Part shown: one piece after another, positions 1 to 8,806 of the stretch
How positions within the stretch are numbered: the stretch's first letter is position 1
Layout: the number at the start of each line of letters is the position of its first letter
NCBI GenBank assembly: GCA_948330435.1
Contig: CAOJBY010000008.1
Coordinates: forward strand, 62,001-126,000
Direction: 5' to 3'
DNA: 64,000 nt
Source of the DNA: an uncultured Lachnoclostridium sp.
GTDB taxonomy: Bacteria > Bacillota > Clostridia > Lachnospirales > Lachnospiraceae
The notes under the pieces: model-generated
What the model saw: only the letters and a program-made list of their open reading frames with translations
Database searches by the model: none
What the model was told of the DNA's origin: nothing
Translations under genes and position numbers: made by a program

Positions 1-1091
1 TTCTGATTTCCATCGGAATGGTGTTTCTGTTTCGGGAGCTGCTTCGTGGGCGTTTCGGTGAAGCTGTTGTCACTTTCCTGGCAAGCAAATTCCGGTTGGA
101 GTACAAGGATGCCTTGTACATCTACGCAACCACTTTCCGTGAACATCTGGATATGATTATCTGTGTCACCATCATCATTGCATTGATTGCCGTATTCCGC
201 TACTCCATCCGCTGGGTGACGGAATATTTCGATGAAATCTCCGCCGGCTGTGACGCCCTCTTGGATGAATCCAAGGAGCTTATCACCCTTTCTCCGGAAA
301 TGAGTTTTCTGGAGCTAAGGCTCAACGAATGCAAAAATGTCCTGGAAAAGCGGGAACGTGACGCACGTCAGGCCGAGCAGCGGAAAAACGATCTGGTGGT
401 ATATCTGGCCCACGATATCCGCACTCCTCTCACTTCCGTTATCGGCTATCTGGATCTCATGAACGAAGCCCCGGATCTTCCCATAGAGCAGCGGGCGAAG
501 TATCTGTCCATCACCCTCAATAAGGCTTACCGTCTGGAGCAGCTAATCAACGAATTTTTCGAGATTACCCGTTTTAACCTCCAATCCATTCCTCTGTCCA
601 GGGAAAATCTGCACCTTTCCTACATGCTTCAGCAGATGGTGGAGGAATTCTATCCCATCCTGTCCCCGGCCGGAAAAACAGCCCATGTGGATGTTCCGGA
701 CGATCTGATTCTGCCCGGGGATCCGGATAAGCTGGCCCGTGTCTTCAACAATATTCTGAAAAACGCAGCAGCTTACAGCTACCCGGATACCGCCATCGAA
801 ATCCGGGCCTGGCAGGAGGGTACGCAGGTGCACATCACTTTCACCAATCAGGGGCCTGTGATTCCACCGGAAAATTTAAGTTCTATCTTTGAGAAATTCT
901 TCCGTCTGGACAGTTCCCGTTCTACCAGTACAGGCGGTGCCGGTCTGGGACTTGCCATAGCAAAGGAGATTGTGACAGCCCACCAGGGCAGCATTTTTGC
1001 AACAAGCAGCGAAGAAGGGACAATCTTTTCTATCTGTTTGCCCTCCATTTCGGAACCAGTCACTGACAAGAAAAAAATAAATTTATCTTAA
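1..1091 (+). CDS. vanS: VanS-like sensor histidine kinase (5' end outside window)
   Basis: Membrane sensor kinase expected to phosphorylate a VanR regulator encoded just upstream, outside the window. The frame is open from the first base (it reads LISIG before the first ATG at 18), so the first membrane helix begins upstream and the gene is cut by the window edge. A second hydrophobic helix (around DMIICVTIIIALIAV) precedes a HAMP-like linker and the H-box AHDIRTPLTS near base 409. N-box NNILKNAAAYS, F-box FEKFFRLDSS and G2-box GGAGLGLAIA follow in order. The assignment as VanS rests mainly on the adjacent vanG, vanXY and vanT genes; domain content alone would only give an OmpR-class kinase. 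Confidence 0.88.
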   Translation, partial: LISIGMVFLFRELLRGRFGEAVVTFLASKFRLEYKDALYIYATTFREHLDMIICVTIIIALIAVFRYSIRWVTEYFDEISAGCDALLDESKELITLSPEMSFLELRLNECKNVLEKRERDARQAEQRKNDLVVYLAHDIRTPLTSVIGYLDLMNEAPDLPIEQRAKYLSITLNKAYRLEQLINEFFEITRFNLQSIPLSRENLHLSYMLQQMVEEFYPILSPAGKTAHVDVPDDLILPGDPDKLARVFNNILKNAAAYSYPDTAIEIRAWQEGTQVHITFTNQGPVIPPENLSSIFEKFFRLDSSRSTSTGGAGLGLAIAKEIVTAHQGSIFATSSEEGTIFSICLPSISEPVTDKKKINLS

Positions 1092-1136
1092 TTCATTCTT
1101 AAGCTTCCACACAGAGAATCTACAGGTTTTTTATCC

Positions 1137-1173
1137 GCAGGTCTGATACCATATAGGTACGGACCTGCTTTTT
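1137..1173 (+). terminator. intrinsic terminator between vanS and vanG
   Basis: GCAGGTC (1137-1143) pairs with GACCTGC (1162-1168) and is followed by five T. It should end the regulatory transcript and separate it from the resistance genes, which therefore need their own promoter. Confidence 0.7.
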
Positions 1174-1180
1174 ATGACAA

Positions 1181-1247
1181 TACTGTCACTGAAAAGTCAT
1201 GGTTCTGTCATCAGTAAGCTTTAAAATGCAAGATACAGGAGGATATC
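1181..1247 (+). promoter_or_regulatory. vanG promoter region with direct repeats
   Basis: Two related decamers, tactgtcact (1181) and ttctgtcatc (1203), lie 22 bp apart, about two helical turns. They sit just upstream of a TAAAAT-like -10 (1222-1227) and a strong AGGAGG ribosome site before the ATG at 1248. This is the layout expected for an OmpR-family activator such as VanR; binding is inferred, not shown. Confidence 0.45.
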
Positions 1248-2303
1248 ATGATTATGGAAAATAAAACAACAATTGCAGTTCTTTTTGGCGGCTGCTCTAC
1301 AGAGTATGAGGTTTCTCTTCAATCAGCCTATTCCGTTATCTCACATATCAATCAGGAAAAGTATGCCGTTCATCTGGTAGGTATCACGCGGGAAGGTACC
1401 TGGCTCTATTACGAGGGCGATCTTGACCGGATCACGAACGACACTTGGGCTTCCGCTGACTGCTCCCCTGCCATGATCTCACCCAATCGAACGGATCACG
1501 GGCTCTATCTCATACGCAGTGGGGAAATTGAATTAATCCGTCTGGACGCTGTTTTCCCTGTTCTTCACGGAAAAAACGGTGAAGACGGAACGGTGCAAGG
1601 CTTATGCGAACTTGCCGGCATTCCCGTAGTGGGCTGCGGCATGAAAAGTTCTGTCTTAGGCATGGACAAGCACCTGGCTCACACCCTGGTCAATCTGGAT
1701 GGTATTGAGGTTCCCAAATCCGTACTGTTCCGCCGTATGCCCACAGAGACGGAACAGTTTTCCATGACTGAGCATTTAGCCTATCCTCTGTTTGTAAAAC
1801 CCGTGAAAGCCGGTTCTTCTTTAGGTATTACCCGAGTCGAAAATCCCAGCGAATTAGAGACAGCCATAACCCTGGCCTTTTCCTATGATGACTGCGTGAT
1901 TGTAGAGGAATCCATTCCCGGCTTCGAGGTAGGGTGTGCTGTTCTGGGAAACAATGAATTAATCTTGGGAGAGCCGGACGAAATTGAACTTTCTGACGGA
2001 TTCTTTGATTATACAGAGAAATATACTCTGAAAACCTCCAGAATCCACATGCCGGCACGAATCAATCGGGAAATGGCAGAACGAATCCGGGAGACCGCCG
2101 GTCGCATTTACCGCATTCTGTCCTGCAAAGGCTTTACCCGGGTGGACATGTTTCTGACCCCCGACGGACGGCTAGTCTTTAATGAAGTCAATACCATTCC
2201 AGGCTTTACCTCCCACAGCCGCTACCCCAATATGCTAAAAGGCATCGGCATGACCTTTGATGAGATCGTAGATGCTCTGATCCGTCTGGCGGTGGAGCCA
2301 TGA
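1248..2303 (+). CDS. vanG: D-alanine--D-serine ligase, VanG type
   Basis: ATP-grasp ligase that makes D-Ala-D-Ser for peptidoglycan precursors with lowered vancomycin affinity. It is 351 residues, the usual length. FGGCSTEYEVSLQSA near the N terminus, PLFVKPVKAGSSLG in the ATP-grasp region and EVNTIPGFTSHSRYP near the C terminus are Ddl-family signatures. The motif EKYTLK around residue 257 belongs to the D-Ser-type omega-loop (EKY) rather than the KxY form of D-Lac ligases. AGGAGG lies 7 bases before the ATG. The stop overlaps the start of vanXY by four bases, so translation is probably coupled. In related Clostridia this cluster is often silent; expression cannot be judged here. Confidence 0.93.
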   Translation: MIMENKTTIAVLFGGCSTEYEVSLQSAYSVISHINQEKYAVHLVGITREGTWLYYEGDLDRITNDTWASADCSPAMISPNRTDHGLYLIRSGEIELIRLDAVFPVLHGKNGEDGTVQGLCELAGIPVVGCGMKSSVLGMDKHLAHTLVNLDGIEVPKSVLFRRMPTETEQFSMTEHLAYPLFVKPVKAGSSLGITRVENPSELETAITLAFSYDDCVIVEESIPGFEVGCAVLGNNELILGEPDEIELSDGFFDYTEKYTLKTSRIHMPARINREMAERIRETAGRIYRILSCKGFTRVDMFLTPDGRLVFNEVNTIPGFTSHSRYPNMLKGIGMTFDEIVDALIRLAVEP

Positions 2304-3046
2304 AAGTGGTAGCCTTAAGCCGGGAGCAGGTACATCAGGGAAACCTGCTTCTGGTAAACAAAAAATATCCCTTGCAGTATCCAATCTCTCCGGAACAAAT
2401 TCGGCCCTCGGAGTATTCTGCCGTCATTTTAGAGAGAAAAACCGCTTTGGTTTTAGAAACGCTTCTTACCACCATAGGAAGCGGCTCTTCCATCGTTCCT
2501 GTCAGCGGTTTTCGTACCCATAAAGAACAGGTAGAAATCTATGACGCTTCTCTTAAAGAGCATGGGGAAGCCTTTACCAGAAAATACGTAGCTCTTCCCG
2601 GTCACAGTGAGCACGAGACAGGACTTGCCATTGATCTTGCTTTAAACCGGGAACCGATTGACTTTATCAGGCCTTATTTCCCAAGAGATGGCATCTGCGG
2701 CCGTTTTCGCTCTAAGGCTGCCTCCTACGGATTCATCGAACGGTATCAGGAGGGGAAAGAAGACTTGACTGGAATCGCACCAGAGCCCTGGCACTTTCGG
2801 TATGTGGGACTTCCTCACGCCTCCATTATGGATGCCCACAGCTTCTGCCTGGAAGAATATTTGGATTACCTGACGGAATATCCCTACGAGGGACGGCATC
2901 TGGAAGTTCACATCGAAAATAAAAGCTTTGAAATTTTCTATTTGAGGGCGGAAAGTGAAGTAACAAAGCTTACCCTCCCCGGCCATCTCCCCTATCAGGT
3001 ATCCGGGGACAACCAGGACGGCTTCATCTTCACTCTTTGGAGGTAA
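2300..3046 (+). CDS. vanXY: VanXY-type D,D-dipeptidase/carboxypeptidase
   Basis: Zinc peptidase of the M15B (VanY/VanX) family that removes D-Ala-ended precursors so that the D-Ala-D-Ser made by VanG predominates. The zinc-binding motif HETGLAID (HxxGxAxD) lies near residue 104 and EPWHFRYVG (ExxH) near residue 162. There is no signal peptide or membrane anchor, as in VanXY enzymes and unlike VanY. It starts inside the vanG stop (ATGA) and ends a few bases before the vanT membrane gene, so vanG, vanXY and both vanT parts form one operon. Confidence 0.9.
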   Translation: MKVVALSREQVHQGNLLLVNKKYPLQYPISPEQIRPSEYSAVILERKTALVLETLLTTIGSGSSIVPVSGFRTHKEQVEIYDASLKEHGEAFTRKYVALPGHSEHETGLAIDLALNREPIDFIRPYFPRDGICGRFRSKAASYGFIERYQEGKEDLTGIAPEPWHFRYVGLPHASIMDAHSFCLEEYLDYLTEYPYEGRHLEVHIENKSFEIFYLRAESEVTKLTLPGHLPYQVSGDNQDGFIFTLWR

Positions 3047-3053
3047 ATAAACC

Positions 3054-4073
3054 ATGACAACCAAATACTTCTATCCTGCCATAAACCGCTTCAAGCTTCT
3101 GGCCGCCTTTCTGGTCATAGCCATTCACACCTCTCCTCTGACCTCCATAAGCCCGGAAGCCGACTATATCCTTGCAAGAGTACTGGCCCGCATTGCCGTT
3201 CCCTTTTTCTTCATGGTAACAGGCTATTTCGTCCTGCCAAAAGCCCTTGCGGACAATTCCCATGTCTGGTCCTATCTAAAACGGATTGGCCTGATCTACC
3301 TGGTTTCCATGGTGCTATATTTCCCTGTGGGAATCTATGCCGGACATTTCAAGGAGGCAGGCATTGTTTCTATCATAAAAATGATATTTCTGAACGGAAC
3401 CTTTTACCATCTGTGGTATCTTCCGGCTCTCATGTTGGGATTTGGTTTGATGGTTTTACTGCTCAGAGCCTTACCTGTTCCTGCTGTGGGCGTTATCTGT
3501 GGACTACTCTATCTGGTGGGTTTATTTGGAGACAGCTACTTTGGATTCATCCCCGAGGGCTCCTTTGTATCTACCATCTATACAGGGCTGTTCCATATCT
3601 TTGAATACACTCGAAACGGACTGTTTTACACTCCCATCTTTCTTTTATTTGGATACCTCATGGTCGAGCACCGTCCCTCCTTTGCCCTGTCCCTGGGTGT
3701 TTTAGGCGGCTTATCCGGGCTCTTCCTGGGTGAGGGGATCCTGTTAAAGCTTTTGGAAGTACAGCGTCATGACAGCATGTATCTTTTCCTGCTTCCGGTG
3801 ATGTATTTCCTATTCTCAGCCTTACTGGAGGACAGTACCGAGGAACTGCCGCAACTCATGCCAAAGGAACTGCCGCTGTTCATTTATCTGCTTCATCCTC
3901 TCTTTATCATTCTGGTTCGGGGCGGGGCAAAGATCACAAAGCTTTCCGTCTTTGTAGACAACAGCCTGGTTCATTTCCTGGCAGTAGCCATTTCCACCCT
4001 TGCGGGGGCATGGATTTTGACGAAGCTTATTGCATTAATACCAAAGAAAAATTCAAGGGGGAAACATACATGA
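3054..4073 (+). CDS. vanT: VanT membrane (acyltransferase-like) half
   Basis: Multi-pass membrane protein of 339 residues with an acyltransferase-3 fold (FKLLAAFLVIAIHTSPL near the N terminus, IAVPFFFMVTGYF, and about ten hydrophobic segments). In VanG- and VanC-type clusters this domain is the N-terminal half of VanT and is thought to take up L-Ser for the racemase half. Here it ends with its own stop, KKNSRGKHT, in an ATGA overlap with the racemase gene, so the usual fused VanT is encoded as two proteins. A good ribosome site precedes the racemase ATG, so this looks like a genuine split rather than a sequencing error. Confidence 0.85.
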   Translation: MTTKYFYPAINRFKLLAAFLVIAIHTSPLTSISPEADYILARVLARIAVPFFFMVTGYFVLPKALADNSHVWSYLKRIGLIYLVSMVLYFPVGIYAGHFKEAGIVSIIKMIFLNGTFYHLWYLPALMLGFGLMVLLLRALPVPAVGVICGLLYLVGLFGDSYFGFIPEGSFVSTIYTGLFHIFEYTRNGLFYTPIFLLFGYLMVEHRPSFALSLGVLGGLSGLFLGEGILLKLLEVQRHDSMYLFLLPVMYFLFSALLEDSTEELPQLMPKELPLFIYLLHPLFIILVRGGAKITKLSVFVDNSLVHFLAVAISTLAGAWILTKLIALIPKKNSRGKHT

Positions 4074-5221
4074 TTACAAGAATCAATCAGGATGCCATGA
4101 TCGTCCGTCTTCTTCCGGATCGAAGAGCCTGGAGGGAAATTCACTATGAAAATCTAAAATGGAATGTAGAAGTCCTGCAAAAATTTCTTCCAAAGGGCTG
4201 TGAATTTATGGCCGTAGTCAAGGCCAACGCCTACGGCCACGGAGCCGTCCCCACCGCATCTTATCTAAACCGTCTGGGCATATGTGCCTTTGCAGTAGCA
4301 ACCGTACAGGAGGGCGTAGAACTGCGTCTTCATGGAGTTAAGGGGGAAATCCTGATACTGGGCTATACCTCCCCCCATCAGGTTCATCTTCTCACCACCT
4401 ACGACTTAATCCAGACAGCTGCAGACAGTGCCCACGCCCATGCCCTCAATGATGCAGCACTTTATCCCATAAAAATTCACATCAAGCTGGACACCGGCAT
4501 GCACCGTCTTGGTGAGCGTTCCGATCACATAAACGATCTGGCATCTATCTTCGCCTGCGAAAAATTACAGATCTGCGGCATGTACTCCCACCTCTGTGTA
4601 GCAGACAGTCAAAGCATGGAAGACATACTCTTTACCAGACTGCAGATCTCTGCCTTTTTCCGAACAGCACAACAGCTTAAAGAACTGGGACTAGATCCCG
4701 GAAAGCTTCATCTCCAAAGCAGCTACGGTGCATTAAACTATCCGGATCTCCCCGTATCCTATGCCCGTTTCGGCATTGCCATGTACGGCTGCTACAGCAA
4801 CCCTGAACCTGAATTATCCAAACGCATCCCTCTTCGCCCGGTATTGTCCCTCCACGCCCGAATCGCCGTAGTCAAGGATCTTAGAGAGGGCGAAACTGTC
4901 AGCTATGGCCGCAATTTCCGGGCCGAAGCCCCCATGCGTATCGCCACCGTCACCATCGGCTACGCCGACGGCCTGCCCCGCAGTCTTTCCAACAAAGAAA
5001 TCCCCGTCCTAATCCGTGGCCAGAAAACCCACATCATAGGAAACATCTGCATGGATCAAATGGTAGTAGACGTCACCCGCATCCCCGATGCCCGCCCCGG
5101 CGACATCGTCACCATCCTGGGAACCGACGGCCTGCACACTCTCCATGCCGAAGACCTTGCCGAAGCCGCCGGAACCATCACCAATGAACTGCTCTGCAGG
5201 CTGAATCTTCGGGAAGAATGA
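4070..5221 (+). CDS. vanT: VanT racemase half (serine/alanine racemase)
   Basis: PLP-dependent, alanine racemase-like enzyme expected to supply D-Ser for VanG. The PLP lysine is K51 in VVKANAYGHGA; IGYADGLPR and ICMDQMVVDVT are further family blocks, with VSYGRNF around the second active-site region. I place the start at 4070, where GGGGG lies 7-8 bases upstream and ATGA overlaps the preceding stop; an in-frame ATG at 4010 lies inside the neighbour and lacks a ribosome site. The protein is 383 residues, near a normal soluble alanine racemase, and carries no membrane domain. Serine preference comes from context only. Confidence 0.88.
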   Translation: MITRINQDAMIVRLLPDRRAWREIHYENLKWNVEVLQKFLPKGCEFMAVVKANAYGHGAVPTASYLNRLGICAFAVATVQEGVELRLHGVKGEILILGYTSPHQVHLLTTYDLIQTAADSAHAHALNDAALYPIKIHIKLDTGMHRLGERSDHINDLASIFACEKLQICGMYSHLCVADSQSMEDILFTRLQISAFFRTAQQLKELGLDPGKLHLQSSYGALNYPDLPVSYARFGIAMYGCYSNPEPELSKRIPLRPVLSLHARIAVVKDLREGETVSYGRNFRAEAPMRIATVTIGYADGLPRSLSNKEIPVLIRGQKTHIIGNICMDQMVVDVTRIPDARPGDIVTILGTDGLHTLHAEDLAEAAGTITNELLCRLNLREE

Positions 5222-5291
5222 GTGTTGTGGCATCCTCCGAAATGCAATCCAGCAATACCGGAAAAGGATGCCGCAAAATAAGGTAGTTTTC
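5222..5291. terminator. putative bidirectional terminator between vanT and pyrI
   Basis: GGCATCCT (from about 5229) can pair with AGGATGCC (about 5266) across a long loop. The downstream GCAAAATAAG resembles the arm of the convergent-gene repeat family seen at 63475. It may be a degenerate copy; no better terminator is visible between these convergent genes. Confidence 0.35.
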
Positions 5292-5729
5292 CTATTTCTT
5301 CTTATATTTCTCCTCGCAATACTTACACCGATAAATCTCCTTTTCCTCATTGGTCAATATAAATACATGGTCAAGTTCCTGCTCAATCGAAGTAATACAC
5401 CGGGGATTCCGGCACCGGATAATATTACGGATCTCTTTTGGAAGTGTCAGATTCATCTTCTCCACAATCTCCTCATCCTTCACAATATTCACCGTAATAT
5501 TATGATCAATAAACCCCAAAACCTCCAGATCTATGTAATCAATAGGGCATTCAATCTTCATAATATCTTTCTTCCCCATCTTCTCACTCCGGGCATTCTT
5601 AATAATCGCCACCGTACAATCCAGTTTGTCTAGATTCAGATACTTGTAGATCTCCATACTCTTCCCTGCCTGAATATGATCCAGCACAAACCCCTCCGCA
5701 ATCCGTCCAACATTCAAAATACTCGCCAT
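5292..5729 (-). CDS. pyrI: aspartate carbamoyltransferase regulatory chain
   Basis: PyrI, 145 residues, binds nucleotide effectors and assembles with PyrB trimers. The N-terminal allosteric domain (ASILNVGRIAEGFVLDHIQAGKSMEIYKYL) is followed by the zinc domain. The four zinc cysteines are CRNPRC and CKYCEEK near the C terminus. Its start overlaps the pyrB stop by one base, so the two subunits are translated from one message. Effector-regulated holoenzyme is thus expected rather than the unregulated PyrB of bacilli. Confidence 0.95.
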   Translation of the reverse strand: MASILNVGRIAEGFVLDHIQAGKSMEIYKYLNLDKLDCTVAIIKNARSEKMGKKDIMKIECPIDYIDLEVLGFIDHNITVNIVKDEEIVEKMNLTLPKEIRNIIRCRNPRCITSIEQELDHVFILTNEEKEIYRCKYCEEKYKKK

Positions 5730-6646
5730 TATACATTCACCTCCAACAAAGTGAGAATCAATGCCATCCGTACATAAACGCCATACTGCACCTGTCTGAA
5801 ATAAGCTGCCCTGGGATCACCGTCCACTTCCACAGAGATCTCATTTACTCTAGGAAGAGGATGCAACACCAACATATCCGGTCCGGCCAGAGCCATCTTC
5901 CCCTTGTCCAAAATATAGAAATCTTTCAAGCGTACATAATCCTCTTCATTAAAAAAACGCTCTCTCTGCACCCTGGTCATATATAGCAGATCCAATCCGC
6001 CAATCACATCCTCCAGACGCTCCACTTCCTGATAGGGCACGCCTTTCTCATCCAGCACATCCTCCCGAATATAACCGGGAATCCGTAACTCCTCCGGGGA
6101 AATAAACACAAAAGAAATATTCTCATACCGCACCAGGGCATTAATCAAAGAATGAACCGTCCGTCCAAACTTCAAGTCGCCGCAAAGCCCAATAGTCAAA
6201 TGATCCAAACGGCCTTTCAAAGAACGAATTGTCATCAAATCGGTAAGTGTCTGAGTGGGATGCTGATGTCCGCCGTCACCGGCATTAATCACAGGAATAG
6301 AAGAAACCGCTGTCGCCACCATAGGGGCTCCCTCCTTGGGATGCCGCATGGCACAAATATCAGCGTAACAAGAAATCATTCGAATTGTATCGGAAACGCT
6401 CTCTCCCTTAGCAGCAGAACTGGACGCCGCATTGGAAAAACCAAGTACCTGGCCGCCCAGATGAATCATAGCCGACTCAAAGCTTAACCTCGTTCTTGTA
6501 CTTGGTTCATAAAATAAAGTGGCCAGAACCTTTCCATCACATGCATGTGCATATTTTACCGGATTTTCCTCAATGTCGCTGGCCAGATCAAGAAGCCCGT
6601 CCAGCTCCTCCACGGAAAAATCCAAGGGGCTCATCAGATGTCTCAT
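5729..6646 (-). CDS. pyrB: aspartate carbamoyltransferase catalytic subunit
   Basis: Catalyses carbamoyl phosphate plus aspartate to N-carbamoyl-aspartate, the first committed step of pyrimidine synthesis. It is 305 residues, the normal length. Carbamoyl-phosphate loop FYEPSTRTRLSFESAM, the 80s-loop region SSSAAKGES and the aspartate-binding part (HPLPRVNEI) are all present. GGAGG precedes the ATG by five bases. It is first in the pyrB-pyrI operon behind a sigma-A-type promoter. Confidence 0.96.
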   Translation of the reverse strand: MRHLMSPLDFSVEELDGLLDLASDIEENPVKYAHACDGKVLATLFYEPSTRTRLSFESAMIHLGGQVLGFSNAASSSAAKGESVSDTIRMISCYADICAMRHPKEGAPMVATAVSSIPVINAGDGGHQHPTQTLTDLMTIRSLKGRLDHLTIGLCGDLKFGRTVHSLINALVRYENISFVFISPEELRIPGYIREDVLDEKGVPYQEVERLEDVIGGLDLLYMTRVQRERFFNEEDYVRLKDFYILDKGKMALAGPDMLVLHPLPRVNEISVEVDGDPRAAYFRQVQYGVYVRMALILTLLEVNV

Positions 6647-6695
6647 AATACCTCCATTTTCTTCCTATTAATTAGTTGTTTAAGATTCTTGTACT

Positions 6696-6724
6696 ATGTT
6701 ACATCAAACCGGATTGGATTTCAA
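6696..6724 (-). promoter_or_regulatory. pyrB promoter
   Basis: On the minus strand TTGAAA (6724-6719) and TAACAT (6701-6696) are spaced by 17 bases, 50 bases before the pyrB ATG. No PyrR-type attenuator is obvious in this short leader. Confidence 0.6.
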
Positions 6725-6880
6725 TAAAATTATTTTGCAAAAAAATACTTTTTCGGATATAGTTATGGTAATATAAAATATGTACCACCTTCTAACTAAA
6801 TGTGTACTATTAAAATGTTAACCTCTGTGCACAAGGGGACACTGAGGGTATCTAAAACCAGAACAGAAAGGGGAATATGT

Positions 6881-7261
6881 ATGGAATTTAAAGAGAAAAA
6901 ACGCTGGGTCTTTCTGGGACTTCCATTAACCTTTACTACTTATACCGTCAAACCAGAGGTTCTTACCATCAATGAGGGTTTTCTGAATCACAGGGAAAAT
7001 GATTGTTACATGTACAAGATCCAGGATGTAACCCTCAATTCCAACCTCTTTGAGCGAATCTTCGGCCTTGGCACTGTAGTCTGCAATACTGGAGATATCA
7101 CTCATCCCAGATTGGAGCTTCAGCATATCAAAAACGCAAGGGCCGTGAAAGACTTTATTCTGGAACAATCAGAAGAACAGCGACTGAAACGCCGGACGCT
7201 GAATACACAGAATATTGGTGCTATGCCCGAATTTGATTCGGATGATATAGATAATGATTAA
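6881..7261 (+). CDS. PH-domain-like protein
   Basis: Small soluble protein of 126 residues with one bacterial pleckstrin-homology-like (YdbT/bPH2) domain. It reads PLTFTTYTVKPEVLTINEGFLNHRENDCYMYKIQDVTL followed by FGLGTVVCNTGD and LQHIKNARAVKDFI, a pattern typical of short Firmicutes PH proteins of unknown role. AGAAAGGGGAA precedes the ATG at 6881. A longer reading from 6800 lacks a ribosome site and its extra residues look noncoding. The C-terminal tail is acidic (DSDDIDND). No partner is suggested by the neighbours. Confidence 0.8.
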   Translation: MEFKEKKRWVFLGLPLTFTTYTVKPEVLTINEGFLNHRENDCYMYKIQDVTLNSNLFERIFGLGTVVCNTGDITHPRLELQHIKNARAVKDFILEQSEEQRLKRRTLNTQNIGAMPEFDSDDIDND

Positions 7262-7280
7262 ACTTTTTGTCAAAAGCCAG

Positions 7281-7314
7281 AAAAGCGGGGCGTCTTATTC
7301 TGCGACACCCCGCC
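7281..7314 (-). terminator. rnpB terminator, member of the convergent repeat family
   Basis: GCGGGGTGTCG and GACGCCCCGC (minus strand) form a strong hairpin followed by TTTT at 7281-7284. The arm GGGGTGTCGCAGAATAAGAC resembles repeats at 51803 and 63475. It lies between the convergent PH gene and rnpB. Confidence 0.8.
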
Positions 7315-7354
7315 ATTTATCTCATGGCATGCATCAACGGCATACCGCTTTTTC

Positions 7355-7699
7355 ATGTAAGCAAGGCGTTAAGCCGGGTTATGTCGTGAATGTTCATCTA
7401 TCTAGTTCTGCTGTTACCAGCAGAATCCAGCAACCCACCTGAAACAGCCGGGCCGGCTTATGTCTCATTTCGGTCTTGCTCCGGATGGGGTTTACATATG
7501 CCCCGTCTGTTACCAGACAGGCGGTAGTCTCTTACACTGCCCTTCCACCCTTACCAGTTACCTGGCGGTATATTTCTGTTGCACTTTCCTTGGAGTCACC
7601 TCCACCGGACGTTATCCGGCATCCTGCCCTATGGAGCCCGGACTTTCCTCACCTGACACCTTTCGGCATTGTCAGCCGCGAACATTTACCTTACTTACG
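7355..7699 (-). ncRNA. rnpB: RNase P RNA, class A
   Basis: Catalytic RNA that trims tRNA 5' leaders. The minus strand carries the universal GAGGAAAGTCCGGGCTCC block with CATAGGGCAG after it, GGGTGGAAGGGCAGTGTAAG and AGACTACCGCC further on, and CATAACCCGGCTTA near the 3' end. The P1 helix closes the ends: GTAAGTAAGG at the 5' end (7699) pairs with CCTTGCTTAC at the 3' end (7366-7357). Length is about 345 nt. The loops and P-helix content look like the ancestral A type rather than the B type of Bacillus. All open frames through it are shadows. Confidence 0.96.
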
Positions 7700-7862
7700 G
7701 ATACTCATTCTAGCACAATCCTTTTTTTCTGGCAATACCCTTTCACTTCTTGCACCAGATGCCCGTCTTGTATTATACTAAGCACAGAGCATCCTATCTG
7801 ATTAATATGTTAAGCAAACCGCAGAGTTTTTTGCGGACCAATACACAAAGTGAGGAATTTAT

Positions 7863-8738
7863 ATGACAAAACAAGAGTTTCAACAGAGAATGGCACAGGG
7901 TCCCCTCATTCTTGATGGTGCTACAGGCTCCAATCTGTTAAAGTCAGGAATGCCAAGAGGTGTCTGTACAGAGCAATGGATTTCTGCGCATCCGGATCCT
8001 TTAATCCGATTACAGAAAGCTTATATCGAAGCAGGTTCTCATGTGGTTTACGCCCCCACTTTCCTGGCAAATCCTGTAAGCCTTGGAAGCCACCATCTGG
8101 CTCATGAAACAAAGCACTTAAACCATGAATTGGTACGTATTTCCAGGCAGGCAGCAAACGGAAAAGCTTTGGTAGCCGGTGATATCAGCACCACCGGGAA
8201 ATTGATGGAGCCTATGGGCGAAATGCCCTATGATACACTTTTTGAAGCCTATAAGGAACAGATCACTTATCTCGTTGAAGCAGGTGTGGATTTGCTTGTG
8301 GCAGAAACCATGATGGCCACCGACGAAACCATGGTAGTTCTGGATGCCGCTTCTGAAGTTTGTGATCTTCCGGTTCTCTGTAGCTTAACCATAGAATCAG
8401 ACGGGGGCCTGTTCTTTGGCGGAAATATCTACGAAGCTGTAGAAGCATTGGAGGCTGTAGGGGCGGCTGCTATAGGATGCAACTGTTCGGTTGGACCGGA
8501 TCAGCTTGAATCCGTCATCTCCGAAATATATCAACGTGTCTCAATTCCCGTAATCGCCAAACCCAATGCCGGAATGCCCAAGATTACAGCGACCGGAGAA
8601 GCTGTTTACAGTATGGAGCCTGAGGAATTTGCAAAGCATATGGAAATCTTGGCCAAATCCGGTGCCTCTCTTCTAGGCGGCTGCTGTGGAACGGATCCCA
8701 GGTATATTCAGGCTCTTTGCCAAAAAATAAAGCTTTAA
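7863..8738 (+). CDS. homocysteine S-methyltransferase-like protein
   Basis: Pcmt barrel of the homocysteine S-methyltransferase family (as in MmuM, BHMT or the first MetH domain), 291 residues. The N terminus has LILDGATGSNLLKSGMP. Zinc cysteines are in GCNCSVGP and in the C-terminal GGCCGTDPRYI. It could transfer methyl groups from S-methylmethionine or betaine. In Clostridia a stand-alone barrel of this kind is also often paired with a separate corrinoid protein; no such partner lies nearby. The ribosome site GAGG lies 8 bases before the ATG. Confidence 0.85.
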   Translation: MTKQEFQQRMAQGPLILDGATGSNLLKSGMPRGVCTEQWISAHPDPLIRLQKAYIEAGSHVVYAPTFLANPVSLGSHHLAHETKHLNHELVRISRQAANGKALVAGDISTTGKLMEPMGEMPYDTLFEAYKEQITYLVEAGVDLLVAETMMATDETMVVLDAASEVCDLPVLCSLTIESDGGLFFGGNIYEAVEALEAVGAAAIGCNCSVGPDQLESVISEIYQRVSIPVIAKPNAGMPKITATGEAVYSMEPEEFAKHMEILAKSGASLLGGCCGTDPRYIQALCQKIKL

Positions 8739-8750
8739 TTGCAATAATAA

Positions 8751-8785
8751 AACCAGGCAGTTCTTTAAAGTCTGTCTGGTTTCTT
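8751..8785. terminator. bidirectional intrinsic terminator
   Basis: AACCAGGCAG (8751-8760) pairs with CTGTCTGGTT (8772-8781), with T-rich flanks on both strands. It lies between the convergent methyltransferase and yerC-like genes. Confidence 0.75.
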
Positions 8786-8806
8786 ACAATAATAATTCTT
8801 TTTATA

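Noticed and set aside
5268..5633. 121-residue plus-strand frame opposite pyrI.
   Set aside because: PyrI is unmistakable on the other strand and this frame lacks a ribosome site.
7355..7699. Open reading frames on the plus strand over rnpB.
   Set aside because: They are shadows of the structured RNA; conserved RNase P blocks explain the sequence.
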